NCBI RefSeq assembly: GCF_024707505.1
Contig: NZ_CP102604.1
Coordinates: 1,240,001-1,304,000, forward strand
Length of the DNA: 64,000 bases
Origin: Pantoea sp. SOD02
GTDB taxonomy: Bacteria; Pseudomonadota; Gammaproteobacteria; Enterobacterales; Enterobacteriaceae
Direction: 5' to 3'
A program made the translations under genes and the position numbers. The notes below the pieces were generated by a model, which saw only the letters and a list, made by a program, of their open reading frames with translations, was not told the DNA's origin and searched no databases. How positions within the stretch are numbered: the stretch's first letter is position 1; each line of letters opens with the position of its first letter. Positions 10,355-18,223 of this stretch are shown here, one piece after another.

Positions 10355-10750
10355 ATGACAAGTCTCGCCCTGGAAGCCAAACATAGCGTGGTGGTTTTAC
10401 ATCAGCTTATCGAACGTATTTTCAATCAGGCAGAAGGCAGTGATGACAGCATTGATCTGTTCTTGTCGTACTTTCATCCCGACTTCAAAATGGTCACGCC
10501 ACAGGGTAAACAGCTTGATCTTAATGAGATGGAAACACTGTTTCGCCAGTTGCAGGGGCAGCGTGAAGGAATGCGAATTGCCACCAGTGAGCACGCCATC
10601 ATTTCGCAGCAAAGCGACGAAGTCACAATTCAGTATCGTGAATTGCAGATGATGAATGGCACCAATCAGACCCGCATTTCTCTGGCGGTACTGGATTGCA
10701 GCAGCGCCATTCCGCGCTGGCGCTACTTGCAGGAAACGCTCGTTGCCTGA
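10355..10750 (+). CDS. Small NTF2-like (SnoaL/DUF4440-type) protein of unknown function
   Basis: 131 residues, no signal peptide or membrane segment. The alternating helix/strand pattern (helical VVLHQLIERIFNQ, then FLSYFHPDFKMVTPQGKQLDLNEM, then strands ending RWRYLQETLVA) resembles the cone-shaped NTF2-like fold of SnoaL or DUF4440 proteins; this is a fold guess from the pattern. It sits where E. coli carries chiP-chiQ. Upstream is a plausible AAAGGA ribosome binding site, downstream a terminator shared with fur. Role unknown. Confidence 0.8.
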   Translation: MTSLALEAKHSVVVLHQLIERIFNQAEGSDDSIDLFLSYFHPDFKMVTPQGKQLDLNEMETLFRQLQGQREGMRIATSEHAIISQQSDEVTIQYRELQMMNGTNQTRISLAVLDCSSAIPRWRYLQETLVA

Positions 10751-10760
10751 TTTCAGACAT

Positions 10761-10789
10761 AAAAAAACCGGCTTAAGCCGGTTTTTTTA
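10761..10789. terminator. Bidirectional terminator between the NTF2-like gene and fur
   Basis: AAAAAAACCGGCTTAAGCCG followed by GTTTTTTT: perfect inverted repeat with A run and T run on the two sides, so it can stop both convergent genes. Confidence 0.9.
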
Positions 10790-10808
10790 TACTGCATAGC
10801 ACACTCAA

Positions 10809-11258
10809 TTACTTATCGTGGAGCGTATCGTCTTCGCGGCAGTCTCCCAGAGCACAGTGACCATACAGGTACAGGCTGTGGTTGCTAAGCTTGATGCCGT
10901 GGCGAGTGGCAATTTCACGCTGACGCGTTTCGATTGATTCATCGCTGAATTCGATAACTTTGCCACAATCCAGGCAGATCAAGTGATCGTGGTGATGTTG
11001 CTGAGTCAATTCGAAGACAGATTTGCCGCCTTCAAAGTTATGACGGGTTACGATGCCCGCGTCGTCAAACTGGTTAAGAACGCGATACACCGTTGCCAGA
11101 CCAATCTCTTCGCCCATATCGATCAGGCGCTTATACAAATCTTCCGCACTGACGTGATGGGACTCGGGGCCGGGTCCCTGAAGCACTTCCAGAATTTTCA
11201 GTCTGGGTAGCGTGACTTTCAGGCCAGCCTTCTTCAATGCGGAGTTGTTGTCAGTCAT
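10809..11258 (-). CDS. fur: Ferric uptake regulator Fur
   Basis: Iron-dependent repressor of iron acquisition. 149 residues. N-terminal winged helix (about 1-84), then the dimerisation and metal domain with HHHDHLICLDCGK near 88-100 (regulatory and structural metal ligands) and the second Cys pair in YGHCALGDC near 133-141. The loop LQGPGPESHHVS is two residues longer than my memory of E. coli Fur. The region just upstream of the ATG (GTAACAGGACA) is conserved with E. coli, but the uof leader frame is not. Confidence 0.98.
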   Translation of the reverse strand: MTDNNSALKKAGLKVTLPRLKILEVLQGPGPESHHVSAEDLYKRLIDMGEEIGLATVYRVLNQFDDAGIVTRHNFEGGKSVFELTQQHHHDHLICLDCGKVIEFSDESIETRQREIATRHGIKLSNHSLYLYGHCALGDCREDDTLHDK

Positions 11259-11281
11259 GCGGATATTGTCCTGTTACTTTG

Positions 11282-11335
11282 CTAGTCACTTGCGGCGCAG
11301 GGGCCTTGAATGTTTAGGTCAACGCGCATTCTCAT
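11282..11335 (-). CDS. Possible 17-codon leader ORF upstream of fur (doubtful)
   Basis: ATG AGA ATG CGC ... GAC TAG encodes MRMRVDLNIQGPCAASD and ends 23 nt before the fur ATG. It lies where E. coli has the translated leader uof but in a different frame and with no sequence similarity that I can see. The ribosome binding site is weak. Listed only because of its position. Confidence 0.2.
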   Translation of the reverse strand: MRMRVDLNIQGPCAASD

Positions 11336-11344
11336 TTGCGTCTC

Positions 11345-11372
11345 ATTATAGAACTCAAGCAGTGAAATGAAA
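11345..11372 (-). promoter_or_regulatory. Candidate fur promoter
   Basis: On the minus strand, TTTCAT and a perfect TATAAT are separated by 16 bp. The -10 lies about 87 nt upstream of the fur start codon. Confidence 0.45.
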
Positions 11373-11570
11373 ACCAAGGCAACGTCCTTAATCACCAAAG
11401 GTTGTAAGGATAAGTCACTAACGTCTTCAGGACGCTTGGGTTTTGGATTCCATTTCACTCAGCCTCATTCTACTGCCAGAGGAATAAGCGGATGACCATT
11501 GCGGGTATTCTACAGATTTGCGGGGAAAAGTTAAAAAACCGTAGCTATTATTTTTATAGGAAATTCCGTT
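11373..11570. other. Non-coding part of the fldA-fur interval
   Basis: Remainder of the 353-bp gap between fldA and fur. No further gene is seen. It probably contains additional fur promoter control sites, but none could be assigned by eye. Confidence 0.4.
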
Positions 11571-11600
11571 GCCCGATGTGAGGCAGCGCGCACATCGGGC
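11571..11600 (-). terminator. Hairpin downstream of fldA, weak terminator
   Basis: Perfect 10-bp stem GCCCGATGTG/CACATCGGGC around a 10-nt loop, 11 nt past the fldA stop. The minus strand lacks a clean T run after the stem, so read-through into fur (same strand) is possible. Confidence 0.45.
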
Positions 11601-11611
11601 AGAGCAGGGAA

Positions 11612-12142
11612 TTAAGCTTCAATAATCTCTTTCAGCTGCAGCTCATCGAAGATCTGCTTCACCCACTTCTCAACACGTTCGTTGGTCAATTCTGGTTGAC
11701 GATCTTCATCAATCGCCAGACCCAGGAAGTTTTTGTCATCGGCCAGACCTTTAGAGGCTTCGAAATGATAGCCTTCGGTTGGCCAGTGACCAACAATCAC
11801 CGCACCGTTTGGCTCGATGATGTCACGGATGGTGCCCATCGCGTCACAGAAGTACTCGGCGTAATCTTCCTGATCGCCACAACCAAACAGCGCTACCAGC
11901 TTGCCATTGAAATCAATCTCTTCCAGCGTCGGGAAAAAATCATCCCAGTCACACTGCGCTTCGCCGTAATACCAGGTTGGAATGCCCAGCAGCAGGATGT
12001 CGAATGCATCGAGATCTTCTTTGGTGCTCTTAGCAATGTCATGCACTTCGGCGACATCTTTACCCAGTTGTTTCTGGATCATCTTTGCAATGTTTTCAGT
12101 GTTGCCGGTATCGCTGCCGAAGAAAATGCCTACGATTGCCAT
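11612..12142 (-). CDS. fldA: Flavodoxin 1
   Basis: FMN-binding low-potential electron carrier used by biotin synthase, methionine synthase activation and the MEP pathway. 176 residues, same as E. coli, with the phosphate-binding loop GSDTGNTE (9-16) and the FMN-stacking loops around PTWYYGEAQ and GCGDQEDYAEYFC. Same strand as fur and likely partly cotranscribed with it. Confidence 0.98.
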   Translation of the reverse strand: MAIVGIFFGSDTGNTENIAKMIQKQLGKDVAEVHDIAKSTKEDLDAFDILLLGIPTWYYGEAQCDWDDFFPTLEEIDFNGKLVALFGCGDQEDYAEYFCDAMGTIRDIIEPNGAVIVGHWPTEGYHFEASKGLADDKNFLGLAIDEDRQPELTNERVEKWVKQIFDELQLKEIIEA

Positions 12143-12279
12143 GGGTTAGGTAACCTCTTGAATCCTGATTGTGAAAGTAAGTCAGTTGACTGCACAGTTA
12201 TGCGAATAATAGCAGACCGGTAAAAAGTGCGGAACTTGTAAAGCCGTGACTTTGTGTTCCAGCGTGCGGTCTTCGCGCG

Positions 12280-12555
12280 TTACGACAGTTTGAGCTGTGC
12301 CAGCAGCATTTGTTCAATCAATTCGCTGCGACTGATGTTTTGCTGATCGGCCAGCGTGCTGAGCGCGTCAACCGCCTCGCTCGACATCTTCAGCTCAACA
12401 CGACGCAGCCCACGCACTTTATCGCGCTTGAGCTGGTTGCGTTTGTTGATGCGTAACTGTTCATCACGCGTCAGCGGGCTGGTTTTCGGGCGACCAGGAC
12501 GCCGCTCGTCTGCGAAGAGATCAAGCGTAGTGCGGTCTGTCTGTTCTTTTGCCAT
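12280..12555 (-). CDS. ybfE: YbfE, ribbon-helix-helix-like protein (LexA-regulated in E. coli)
   Basis: 91 residues from MAKEQTDRTTLDLFADERRPGRPKT; longer upstream in-frame starts add unconserved residues. A basic, Arg/Lys-rich N-terminal half is followed by a ribbon-helix-helix-like C-terminal half (RRVELKMSSEAVDALSTL..SRSELIEQML). The E. coli ortholog is in the SOS regulon; I did not find a clear CTGT-N8-ACAG LexA box upstream here. Between fldA and ybfF on the same strand. Molecular role not established. Confidence 0.9.
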   Translation of the reverse strand: MAKEQTDRTTLDLFADERRPGRPKTSPLTRDEQLRINKRNQLKRDKVRGLRRVELKMSSEAVDALSTLADQQNISRSELIEQMLLAQLKLS

Positions 12556-12722
12556 GGTTTGTAAAACTGAGTGGGCGCGAACGGCGGAAAGGCGCTGCGC
12601 GATTAAAACATTATCGGCCCGACCACGGCGAAAAAATATCCGTGGCAAATTTTTAGCGCGACATCATACTCCAGCGCCTTCCCTGACGCCAACCCTAAAG
12701 CGCAAGCGGCAAGCTTTTGCTT

Positions 12723-13487
12723 TTACAGGTTAAAAAAACGCCGAACGGCGCGTAACACCGCATCGGGTTTCTCGGCGTGCACCCAATGTCCAGCTCCGCT
12801 GATCACATGTGCATGCGCCTGCGGGAACTGACGCAGCAGCGCATCGCGATGCTGATTATCCAGATAAGGCGAATCGCCGCCGCGGATAAACAGTGCCGGA
12901 TGCGGCCATGCAGGAATCTCTTTCCAGCCGGAGATGGTGCTGTAGTTATCCCACAACACCGGCACATTAAAGCGCCATTCGCCCTCTGCGAACGACTTGA
13001 GGATGAACTGGATTACGCCTTCTTCTTCAATATGCTGGCGCATTACCTCAGCGGCCTCACTGCGGCGCGTGACGCCTGCGGCAGTAACGGCTCGAATAGC
13101 GGCAAAAATTTCGTCATGGCGGCGCGTTTGGTAATCAACGGGCGCGATATCGATCATCACCATTTTTTCGATGCGTTTCGGCGCGATGGCACTGAGCGCC
13201 ATGGCGATTTTGCCGCCCATCGAATGGCCAATCACACCAGTGCGGTCGATCTGGTGCGCATCCAGCGTTTCGACGATGTCCTGCGCCATCACGTGATAAT
13301 TCATCTCATCGCTACGTGCCGACAAGCCGTGGTTGCGCACATCAACCTGCAGCGTCGGACGTGCATCACGCACCCCACGCGCCAGCACGCCGAGGTTATC
13401 AAGGCTGCCAAAAAGACCATGGATTAACAGAATCGGCGTGGCATCGGGGGCAGATTGTTCAGTTTGCAGACGGGCGTTCAAAATCAT
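12723..13487 (-). CDS. ybfF: Esterase YbfF, alpha/beta hydrolase
   Basis: 254 residues. Alpha/beta-hydrolase with HGLFGSLDN (oxyanion hole, near 24), nucleophile elbow GHSMGG near 90-95, and the C-terminal catalytic His in GAGHWVHAEKP near 236. The E. coli enzyme hydrolyses short and long acyl esters, including acyl-CoA types; the physiological substrate is unclear. Divergent from seqA. Confidence 0.95.
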   Translation of the reverse strand: MILNARLQTEQSAPDATPILLIHGLFGSLDNLGVLARGVRDARPTLQVDVRNHGLSARSDEMNYHVMAQDIVETLDAHQIDRTGVIGHSMGGKIAMALSAIAPKRIEKMVMIDIAPVDYQTRRHDEIFAAIRAVTAAGVTRRSEAAEVMRQHIEEEGVIQFILKSFAEGEWRFNVPVLWDNYSTISGWKEIPAWPHPALFIRGGDSPYLDNQHRDALLRQFPQAHAHVISGAGHWVHAEKPDAVLRAVRRFFNL

Positions 13488-13735
13488 GGCTAAAGTTCTT
13501 ACGGTTGTGACCTTGGCTTAGGTTATCATGGATTCACCTGTCCAGCAGTCAGGCCGGTGGGCATTAGGGCATATTCCGACTTTTGCCCGGAAACGTTGCC
13601 AACGCTATCGGCTGCCACGGATTTAACTTTATAATCCTTATGTTAGAACCCGCTCACGTTTTGCACGACTGGATTTTGCTAAGGCCGTTGCACTAATGCG
13701 TGGTTCTGTCATTTGCCAGAATCGTACGGAAAAAG

Positions 13736-14275
13736 ATGAAAACGATTGAAGTTGACGAAGAACTCTACCGTTATATTGCCAGCCACACGCAGCACATTGG
13801 TGAAAGCGCCTCTGATATTTTGCGCCGCATGTTGAAGTTCACCGCCGGACAGAGCGCACCTGCTGCGCCCGCCGCTGGTGCATCAGTGAAAGAAGCGCAA
13901 CCTGCCAGCCGCGAAGCGCGTCCTCAGGATCGCGTCCGCGCGGTACGTGAGCTGCTGCTCTCCGATGAATATGCCGAGCAGAATAAGGCGGTTAACCGCT
14001 TCATGTTGGTACTGTCAACGCTCTATCGTCTTGATCCGGCGGCGTTTGCTGAAGCGACTGCCTCGCTGCAGGGCCGTACCCGCGTCTACTTTGCGGGCGA
14101 CGAGCACACGCTGCTGCAAAATGGCACCCATACCAAGCCGAAGCACGTTCCCGGCACGCCGTACTGGGTGATCACGAATACCAATACAGGTCGCAAATGC
14201 AGCATGGTGGAACACATCATGCTGGCTATGCAGTTCCCACAGGAACTGACAGAGAAAGTTCGCGGCACCATTTAA
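13736..14275 (+). CDS. seqA: Negative modulator of replication initiation SeqA
   Basis: Binds hemimethylated GATC sites, sequesters oriC and organises new DNA. 179 residues from MKTIEVDEELYRYIASHT; an upstream in-frame start at 13700 would add 12 unconserved residues. N-terminal oligomerisation domain (1-35), variable Ala/Pro linker (about 40-65), C-terminal DNA-binding domain with LQNGTHTKPKHVPGTPYWVITNTNTGRK. Forms an operon with pgm, 24 nt apart, as in E. coli. Confidence 0.97.
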   Translation: MKTIEVDEELYRYIASHTQHIGESASDILRRMLKFTAGQSAPAAPAAGASVKEAQPASREARPQDRVRAVRELLLSDEYAEQNKAVNRFMLVLSTLYRLDPAAFAEATASLQGRTRVYFAGDEHTLLQNGTHTKPKHVPGTPYWVITNTNTGRKCSMVEHIMLAMQFPQELTEKVRGTI

Positions 14276-14299
14276 CTGAAGCGTCAGGGAGAAGCGCCA

Positions 14300-15940
14300 A
14301 TGGCCAATCACCCCCGTGCCGGGCAGCCTGCCCAGCAGAGCGATTTGATTAACGTTGCACAATTAACCTCGCAGTATTATGTCCTGAAGCCCGATGTGGC
14401 GAATCCGGATCATGCGGTGAAATTTGGCACTTCAGGCCACCGCGGCAGCGCGGGACGCCAAAGCTTCAACGAACAGCACATTTTGGCGATCGCGCAGGCG
14501 ATTGCTGAAGAGCGCAAAAAGAACGGCATCACCGGTCCATGCTACGTCGGTAAAGATACGCATGCGCTGTCTGAGCCGGCGATTCTGTCCGTGCTGGAAG
14601 TGCTGGCCGCTAACGGCGTGGACGTGATTGTGCAGCAGGACAACGGCTATACGCCAACGCCTGCGATCTCTAACGCGATTCTTGAGCACAATAAACGCGG
14701 CGGCGCGCAGGCGGACGGCATCGTTATCACGCCTTCGCACAATCCACCGGAAGATGGCGGTATCAAATACAATCCGCCAAACGGTGGCCCGGCTGATACC
14801 AACGTCACCAAAGTGGTGGAAGATCGCGCTAACCAGCTGATCAAAGGCGAGCTGAAAGACGTGAAACGTCTGCCGCTGGATCAGGCATGGGCAAGCGGCC
14901 ATATCGTTGAGCAGGATCTGATCCAGCCGTACGTTGAAGGTCTGGCGCAGGTCATCGACTTTGCGGCGATTCAGAAAGCCGGCCTGAAAATTGGCGTCGA
15001 TCCATTAGGCGGTTCAGGTATTGCTTACTGGCAGCGCATTGCTGAGCACTACAAGCTTGATCTGACCATCGTTAACGATGCGATCGACCAGACTTTCCGC
15101 TTCATGCATCTTGATAAAGATGGCGTGGTGCGTATGGACTGCTCATCTGAATGCGCGATGGCCGGTTTGCTGGCGTACAAAGACAAATTCGACCTGGCCT
15201 TTGGTAACGATCCTGATTACGACCGCCATGGTATCGTCACGCCTGCGGGTCTGATGAATCCGAACCACTATCTGGCGGTAGCGATCAACTACCTGTTCCA
15301 GCATCGTCCACAGTGGGGCAAAGAGGTTGCTGTTGGTAAAACTCTGGTTTCCAGCGCAATGATTGACCGCGTCGTCAACGACATTGGCCGCAAGCTGGTA
15401 GAAGTACCGGTTGGTTTCAAATGGTTTGTTGATGGTCTGTTCGATGGCAGCTTCGGTTTCGGCGGTGAAGAGAGCGCGGGTGCATCCTTCCTGCGTTTCG
15501 ATGGCTCAGCCTGGTCAACCGATAAAGACGGCATCATTATGTGTCTGCTGGCCGCTGAAATCACCGCAGTAACTGGCAAGAACCCGCAGCAGCATTATGA
15601 CGAGCTGGCTGAGCGCTTTGGTGCGCCAAGCTATAACCGTCTACAGGCTCCGGCCACTTCGGCACAGAAAGCGGCGCTATCTAAGCTGTCACCAGAAATG
15701 GTGAGCGCTGATACGCTGGCGGGTGATCCGATCACCGCACGCCTGACTGCCGCGCCGGGTAACGGTGCGTCAATCGGTGGTCTGAAAGTGATGACGGAAA
15801 ACGGCTGGTTTGCCGCGCGTCCATCAGGTACCGAAGACGCTTACAAAATCTACTGCGAAAGCTTCCTGGGTGCTGAACATCGTCAGCAAATCGAGAAAGA
15901 AGCGGTTGAGATTGTTAGCGAAGTACTGAAAAACGCCTGA
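14300..15940 (+). CDS. pgm: Phosphoglucomutase (alpha-D-glucose)
   Basis: Interconverts glucose-1-P and glucose-6-P, linking galactose and glycogen metabolism with glycolysis and UDP-glucose supply. 546 residues, the E. coli length. Phosphoserine loop [12 protein letters not shown] near 142-153, metal loop [10 protein letters not shown] near 303-312, sugar-binding GEESAG near 392 and phosphate-binding [12 protein letters not shown] near 512. Ends at a terminator shared with kdpE. Functionally complements the galTKM operon farther right. Confidence 0.98.
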   Translation: MANHPRAGQPAQQSDLINVAQLTSQYYVLKPDVANPDHAVKFGTSGHRGSAGRQSFNEQHILAIAQAIAEERKKNGITGPCYVGKDTHALSEPAILSVLEVLAANGVDVIVQQDNGYTPTPAISNAILEHNKRGGAQADGIVITPSHNPPEDGGIKYNPPNGGPADTNVTKVVEDRANQLIKGELKDVKRLPLDQAWASGHIVEQDLIQPYVEGLAQVIDFAAIQKAGLKIGVDPLGGSGIAYWQRIAEHYKLDLTIVNDAIDQTFRFMHLDKDGVVRMDCSSECAMAGLLAYKDKFDLAFGNDPDYDRHGIVTPAGLMNPNHYLAVAINYLFQHRPQWGKEVAVGKTLVSSAMIDRVVNDIGRKLVEVPVGFKWFVDGLFDGSFGFGGEESAGASFLRFDGSAWSTDKDGIIMCLLAAEITAVTGKNPQQHYDELAERFGAPSYNRLQAPATSAQKAALSKLSPEMVSADTLAGDPITARLTAAPGNGASIGGLKVMTENGWFAARPSGTEDAYKIYCESFLGAEHRQQIEKEAVEIVSEVLKNA

Positions 15941-15953
15941 TAGGGCGGTGAAG

Positions 15954-15981
15954 AAAAAAGGCCGCTTAGCGGCCTTTTTTT
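15954..15981. terminator. Bidirectional terminator between pgm and kdpE
   Basis: GGCCGC/GCGGCC stem with a TTA loop flanked by an A run and a T run; it touches the kdpE stop codon. Confidence 0.9.
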
Positions 15982-16654
15982 ATGGCATAAATCGATAGCC
16001 GATGCCGGTTTCGGTCAGCAAATGGCTGGGCTGCGTGGGATTCGCTTCCAGCTTCTGCCGCAAGTGGCCCATATAAATGCGTAAATAGTGGCTGTGCTCC
16101 ACCGCATTTGGGCCCCAAACCTGATTCAGCAACTGACGCTGAGTCAGCACTTTTCCGGCATTATTAAGTAGCAAGCTCAGCAGACGAAATTCGGTCGGCG
16201 TCAAATGCACTTCCTGTTGGTTGCGCAGCACGCGGCGCGCCGTCAAATCGACGCTGACTTCGCCAAATTTCACAATCGGTTCAGGCTGGCTGCTTTGATG
16301 GCGACGCAGCGCCACGCGCACGCGCGCCAGCAGTTCACCAATGCCAAACGGCTTGGTGAGATAATCATCCGCACCAGCATCCAGCGCATCAATCTTATCC
16401 TGCTCATCGCTACGCGCAGACAGCACAATCACTGGCATGCTGCTCCACTGGCGTACTTCACGGATAAAGTCATTGCCATCACCATCCGGCAAGCCGAGAT
16501 CGAGGATCACCAGATCGGGCTTACGCGTTGCCGCTTCAATCAGGCCGCGTTGCAGTTGCTCCGCTTCCACAATTTTAAGGCCTTCGCTCTCCAGCGCCAG
16601 GCGCACGAAACGGCGAATCTCTTTTTCATCTTCCACTATCAAGATGGTCGTCAC
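15980..16654 (-). CDS. kdpE: KdpE response regulator, orphan (no kdpD or kdpFABC beside it)
   Basis: OmpR-family response regulator that in E. coli activates the KdpFABC potassium pump. 224 residues with GTG start and GGAGG 5 nt upstream. Receiver domain 1-115 with phospho-acceptor Asp52 (LVILDLGLPDGDG) and Lys in TKPFG; winged-helix domain 128-224 (LTPTEFRLLSLLLNN..VWGPNAVEHSHYLRIYMGHLRQKLE), near identical to E. coli KdpE in the DNA-contacting part. In E. coli kdpD lies directly upstream; here only 247 bp of non-coding DNA separates kdpE from ybfA. Its intact reading frame argues that it is still used. Confidence 0.95.
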   Translation of the reverse strand: MTTILIVEDEKEIRRFVRLALESEGLKIVEAEQLQRGLIEAATRKPDLVILDLGLPDGDGNDFIREVRQWSSMPVIVLSARSDEQDKIDALDAGADDYLTKPFGIGELLARVRVALRRHQSSQPEPIVKFGEVSVDLTARRVLRNQQEVHLTPTEFRLLSLLLNNAGKVLTQRQLLNQVWGPNAVEHSHYLRIYMGHLRQKLEANPTQPSHLLTETGIGYRFMP

Positions 16655-16901
16655 GCTGCCTCCAGCGGCAAAAAAGTTAACGCATCACTTTAGCAATAAA
16701 GCGGCCCGGCGTCCGTCACGAAGTTTTTAACTTGAAGGGATCGTTAAATTTACAATCTTGTAACTAAATTTCATCACCACTTAAATTGATGGAAAAAAGC
16801 GCAAATAAAGTGGTCGGATGAGTAGTAAAATTACACAACAACGGGTAATATCTGAACCAGATCACATTTCAACGCAATGTTTACCACAAGGGGGCCAAAG
16901 A

Positions 16902-17102
16902 ATGGATCGAGCATATCCACTGTATAAAATCGTACTGCGCCGCGTGCTGGTGGTAGCAATCGGTTTACTGGCGCTGCCAGTGATGTTATTCCGCTCGGAT
17001 CGCGCGCGTTTGTACAGTTACCTGCATCGTATGTGGTGCAAAACCAGCACTAAACCGGTTTGGCTGGCGCAGTCGGAAGCGGCTGCCGGCATTCACTGGT
17101 AA
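16902..17102 (+). CDS. ybfA: Small membrane protein YbfA
   Basis: 66 residues from [18 protein letters not shown], with one hydrophobic segment (about 11-28) followed by a conserved cytoplasmic-looking tail ([22 protein letters not shown]) closely matching E. coli YbfA. The start is chosen because a GGGGG-type ribosome binding site precedes it and the upstream extension from 16818 is unconserved. In E. coli it borders kdpF, so it marks the other edge of the missing kdp block. Function unknown. Confidence 0.88.
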   Translation: MDRAYPLYKIVLRRVLVVAIGLLALPVMLFRSDRARLYSYLHRMWCKTSTKPVWLAQSEAAAGIHW

Positions 17103-17122
17103 GCAATTTCAGCGCAGTATTA

Positions 17123-17158
17123 ACCCGGCGACTTCCCGCGAAGCGCCGGGTTTTTTTA
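17123..17158 (+). terminator. ybfA terminator
   Basis: Nine-bp stem AACCCGGCG/CGCCGGGTT followed by a T run. Confidence 0.9.
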
Positions 17159-17254
17159 TCGATAATTTTCATGCCTACCGCGCGTTCCCGCTGTTATCCA
17201 CGCGCATTTCAGCTACACTTAAAACCTCTACAAGATTTCTGAGGTTGTACAAGT

Positions 17255-18211
17255 ATGAGCGAGAAAATTCCTGTTGGTATCAGCGCTTGCCTGCTCGGAG
17301 ATAACGTCCGATTTGATGGCGGCCACAAACGTTTTGCCTTCGCCACCGACGAACTCGTGCCATTTGTGCGCTTTGAACCTGTATGTCCCGAAATGGCGAT
17401 TGGCTTACCGACGCCGCGTCCGGCTTTGCGGCTGGTAAAAGAGAGCGATGAAAATATCCATCTCTGTTTCAGTAAAGATGGCGGCGAAGAGGTGACAGAA
17501 GAGATGCAGCGCTGGTCCGCTGAGCGGGTCAAATCGCTGCATCATCTGTGCGGCTACATTTTGTGTGCCAAATCGCCAAGCTGTGGATTGGAACGCGTCC
17601 GCGTTTACGAGCCTGAAACCAACAACAACCGTAAAGCAGGCACCGGCATGTTTACTGCATTTCTGCAGAAAGAGATGCCGTGGCTGCCGCTGGAAGAGGA
17701 TGGTCGTTTGCACGATGACGCTATCCGTGAAAACTTTATTGGCCGCGTTTACGCGCTGCATGAATTCAACGAAATGTGGCGCAGCGGATTATCGCGCCAC
17801 AAGCTGATGGCCTTCCATAGCCGCTACAAATTGCTGCTGCTTTCTCACGCGCAGGATGAGTATCGCGAAATGGGTCGGTTTGTCGCGGCGATGGATCAGT
17901 GGGATTCGCTGGAGGATTACGCCTTTGAGTACCGCAATCGCCTGATGCACCTGATGTCACATCAAGCATCGCGACGTAATCACACCAATGTGCTGATGCA
18001 TGTACAAGGCTACTTCCGTCCGCAGCTGAGTTCGCCGCAGCGTCAGGAGCTGGCGCAACTGATTGATCGCTATCGTCTTGGCGTGCAGCCACTGTTAGCA
18101 CCGATCACCATGCTGAAACACTACATGGCGGAATATCCGCATCCGTGGCTGGCACAACAGCGCTACTTTGATCCTTATCCGGAAGCGCTGCGTTTGCGCT
18201 ACGGACAATAA
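17255..18211 (+). CDS. DUF523-DUF1722 fusion protein (YbgA type)
   Basis: 318 residues, two domains. The N-terminal DUF523 part (1-150) has the Cys pattern of TudS-type Fe-S desulfurases: SACLLG (Cys12), EPVCPE (Cys44) and KSPSCG (Cys110). TudS enzymes remove sulfur from thiouracil, so thio-base salvage or detoxification is a reasonable inference. The C-terminal DUF1722 part (about 185-310, FHSRYKLLLLSHAQ..YRLG) corresponds to E. coli YbgA, which is the DUF1722 domain alone. Lies 12 nt upstream of phrB, as ybgA does in E. coli, so it is likely cotranscribed with photolyase. Confidence 0.9.
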   Translation: MSEKIPVGISACLLGDNVRFDGGHKRFAFATDELVPFVRFEPVCPEMAIGLPTPRPALRLVKESDENIHLCFSKDGGEEVTEEMQRWSAERVKSLHHLCGYILCAKSPSCGLERVRVYEPETNNNRKAGTGMFTAFLQKEMPWLPLEEDGRLHDDAIRENFIGRVYALHEFNEMWRSGLSRHKLMAFHSRYKLLLLSHAQDEYREMGRFVAAMDQWDSLEDYAFEYRNRLMHLMSHQASRRNHTNVLMHVQGYFRPQLSSPQRQELAQLIDRYRLGVQPLLAPITMLKHYMAEYPHPWLAQQRYFDPYPEALRLRYGQ

Positions 18212-18223
18212 TTTCGGGGCTTT

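Noticed and set aside
12556..12722. LexA box expected upstream of ybfE
   Set aside because: No CTGT-N8-ACAG-like dyad could be found, so SOS control is not claimed from this sequence.
16655..16901. Possible remnant of kdpD between kdpE and ybfA
   Set aside because: Translated in all frames by eye, no stretch resembling the KdpD C-terminus was found; the gap looks like ordinary promoter DNA.
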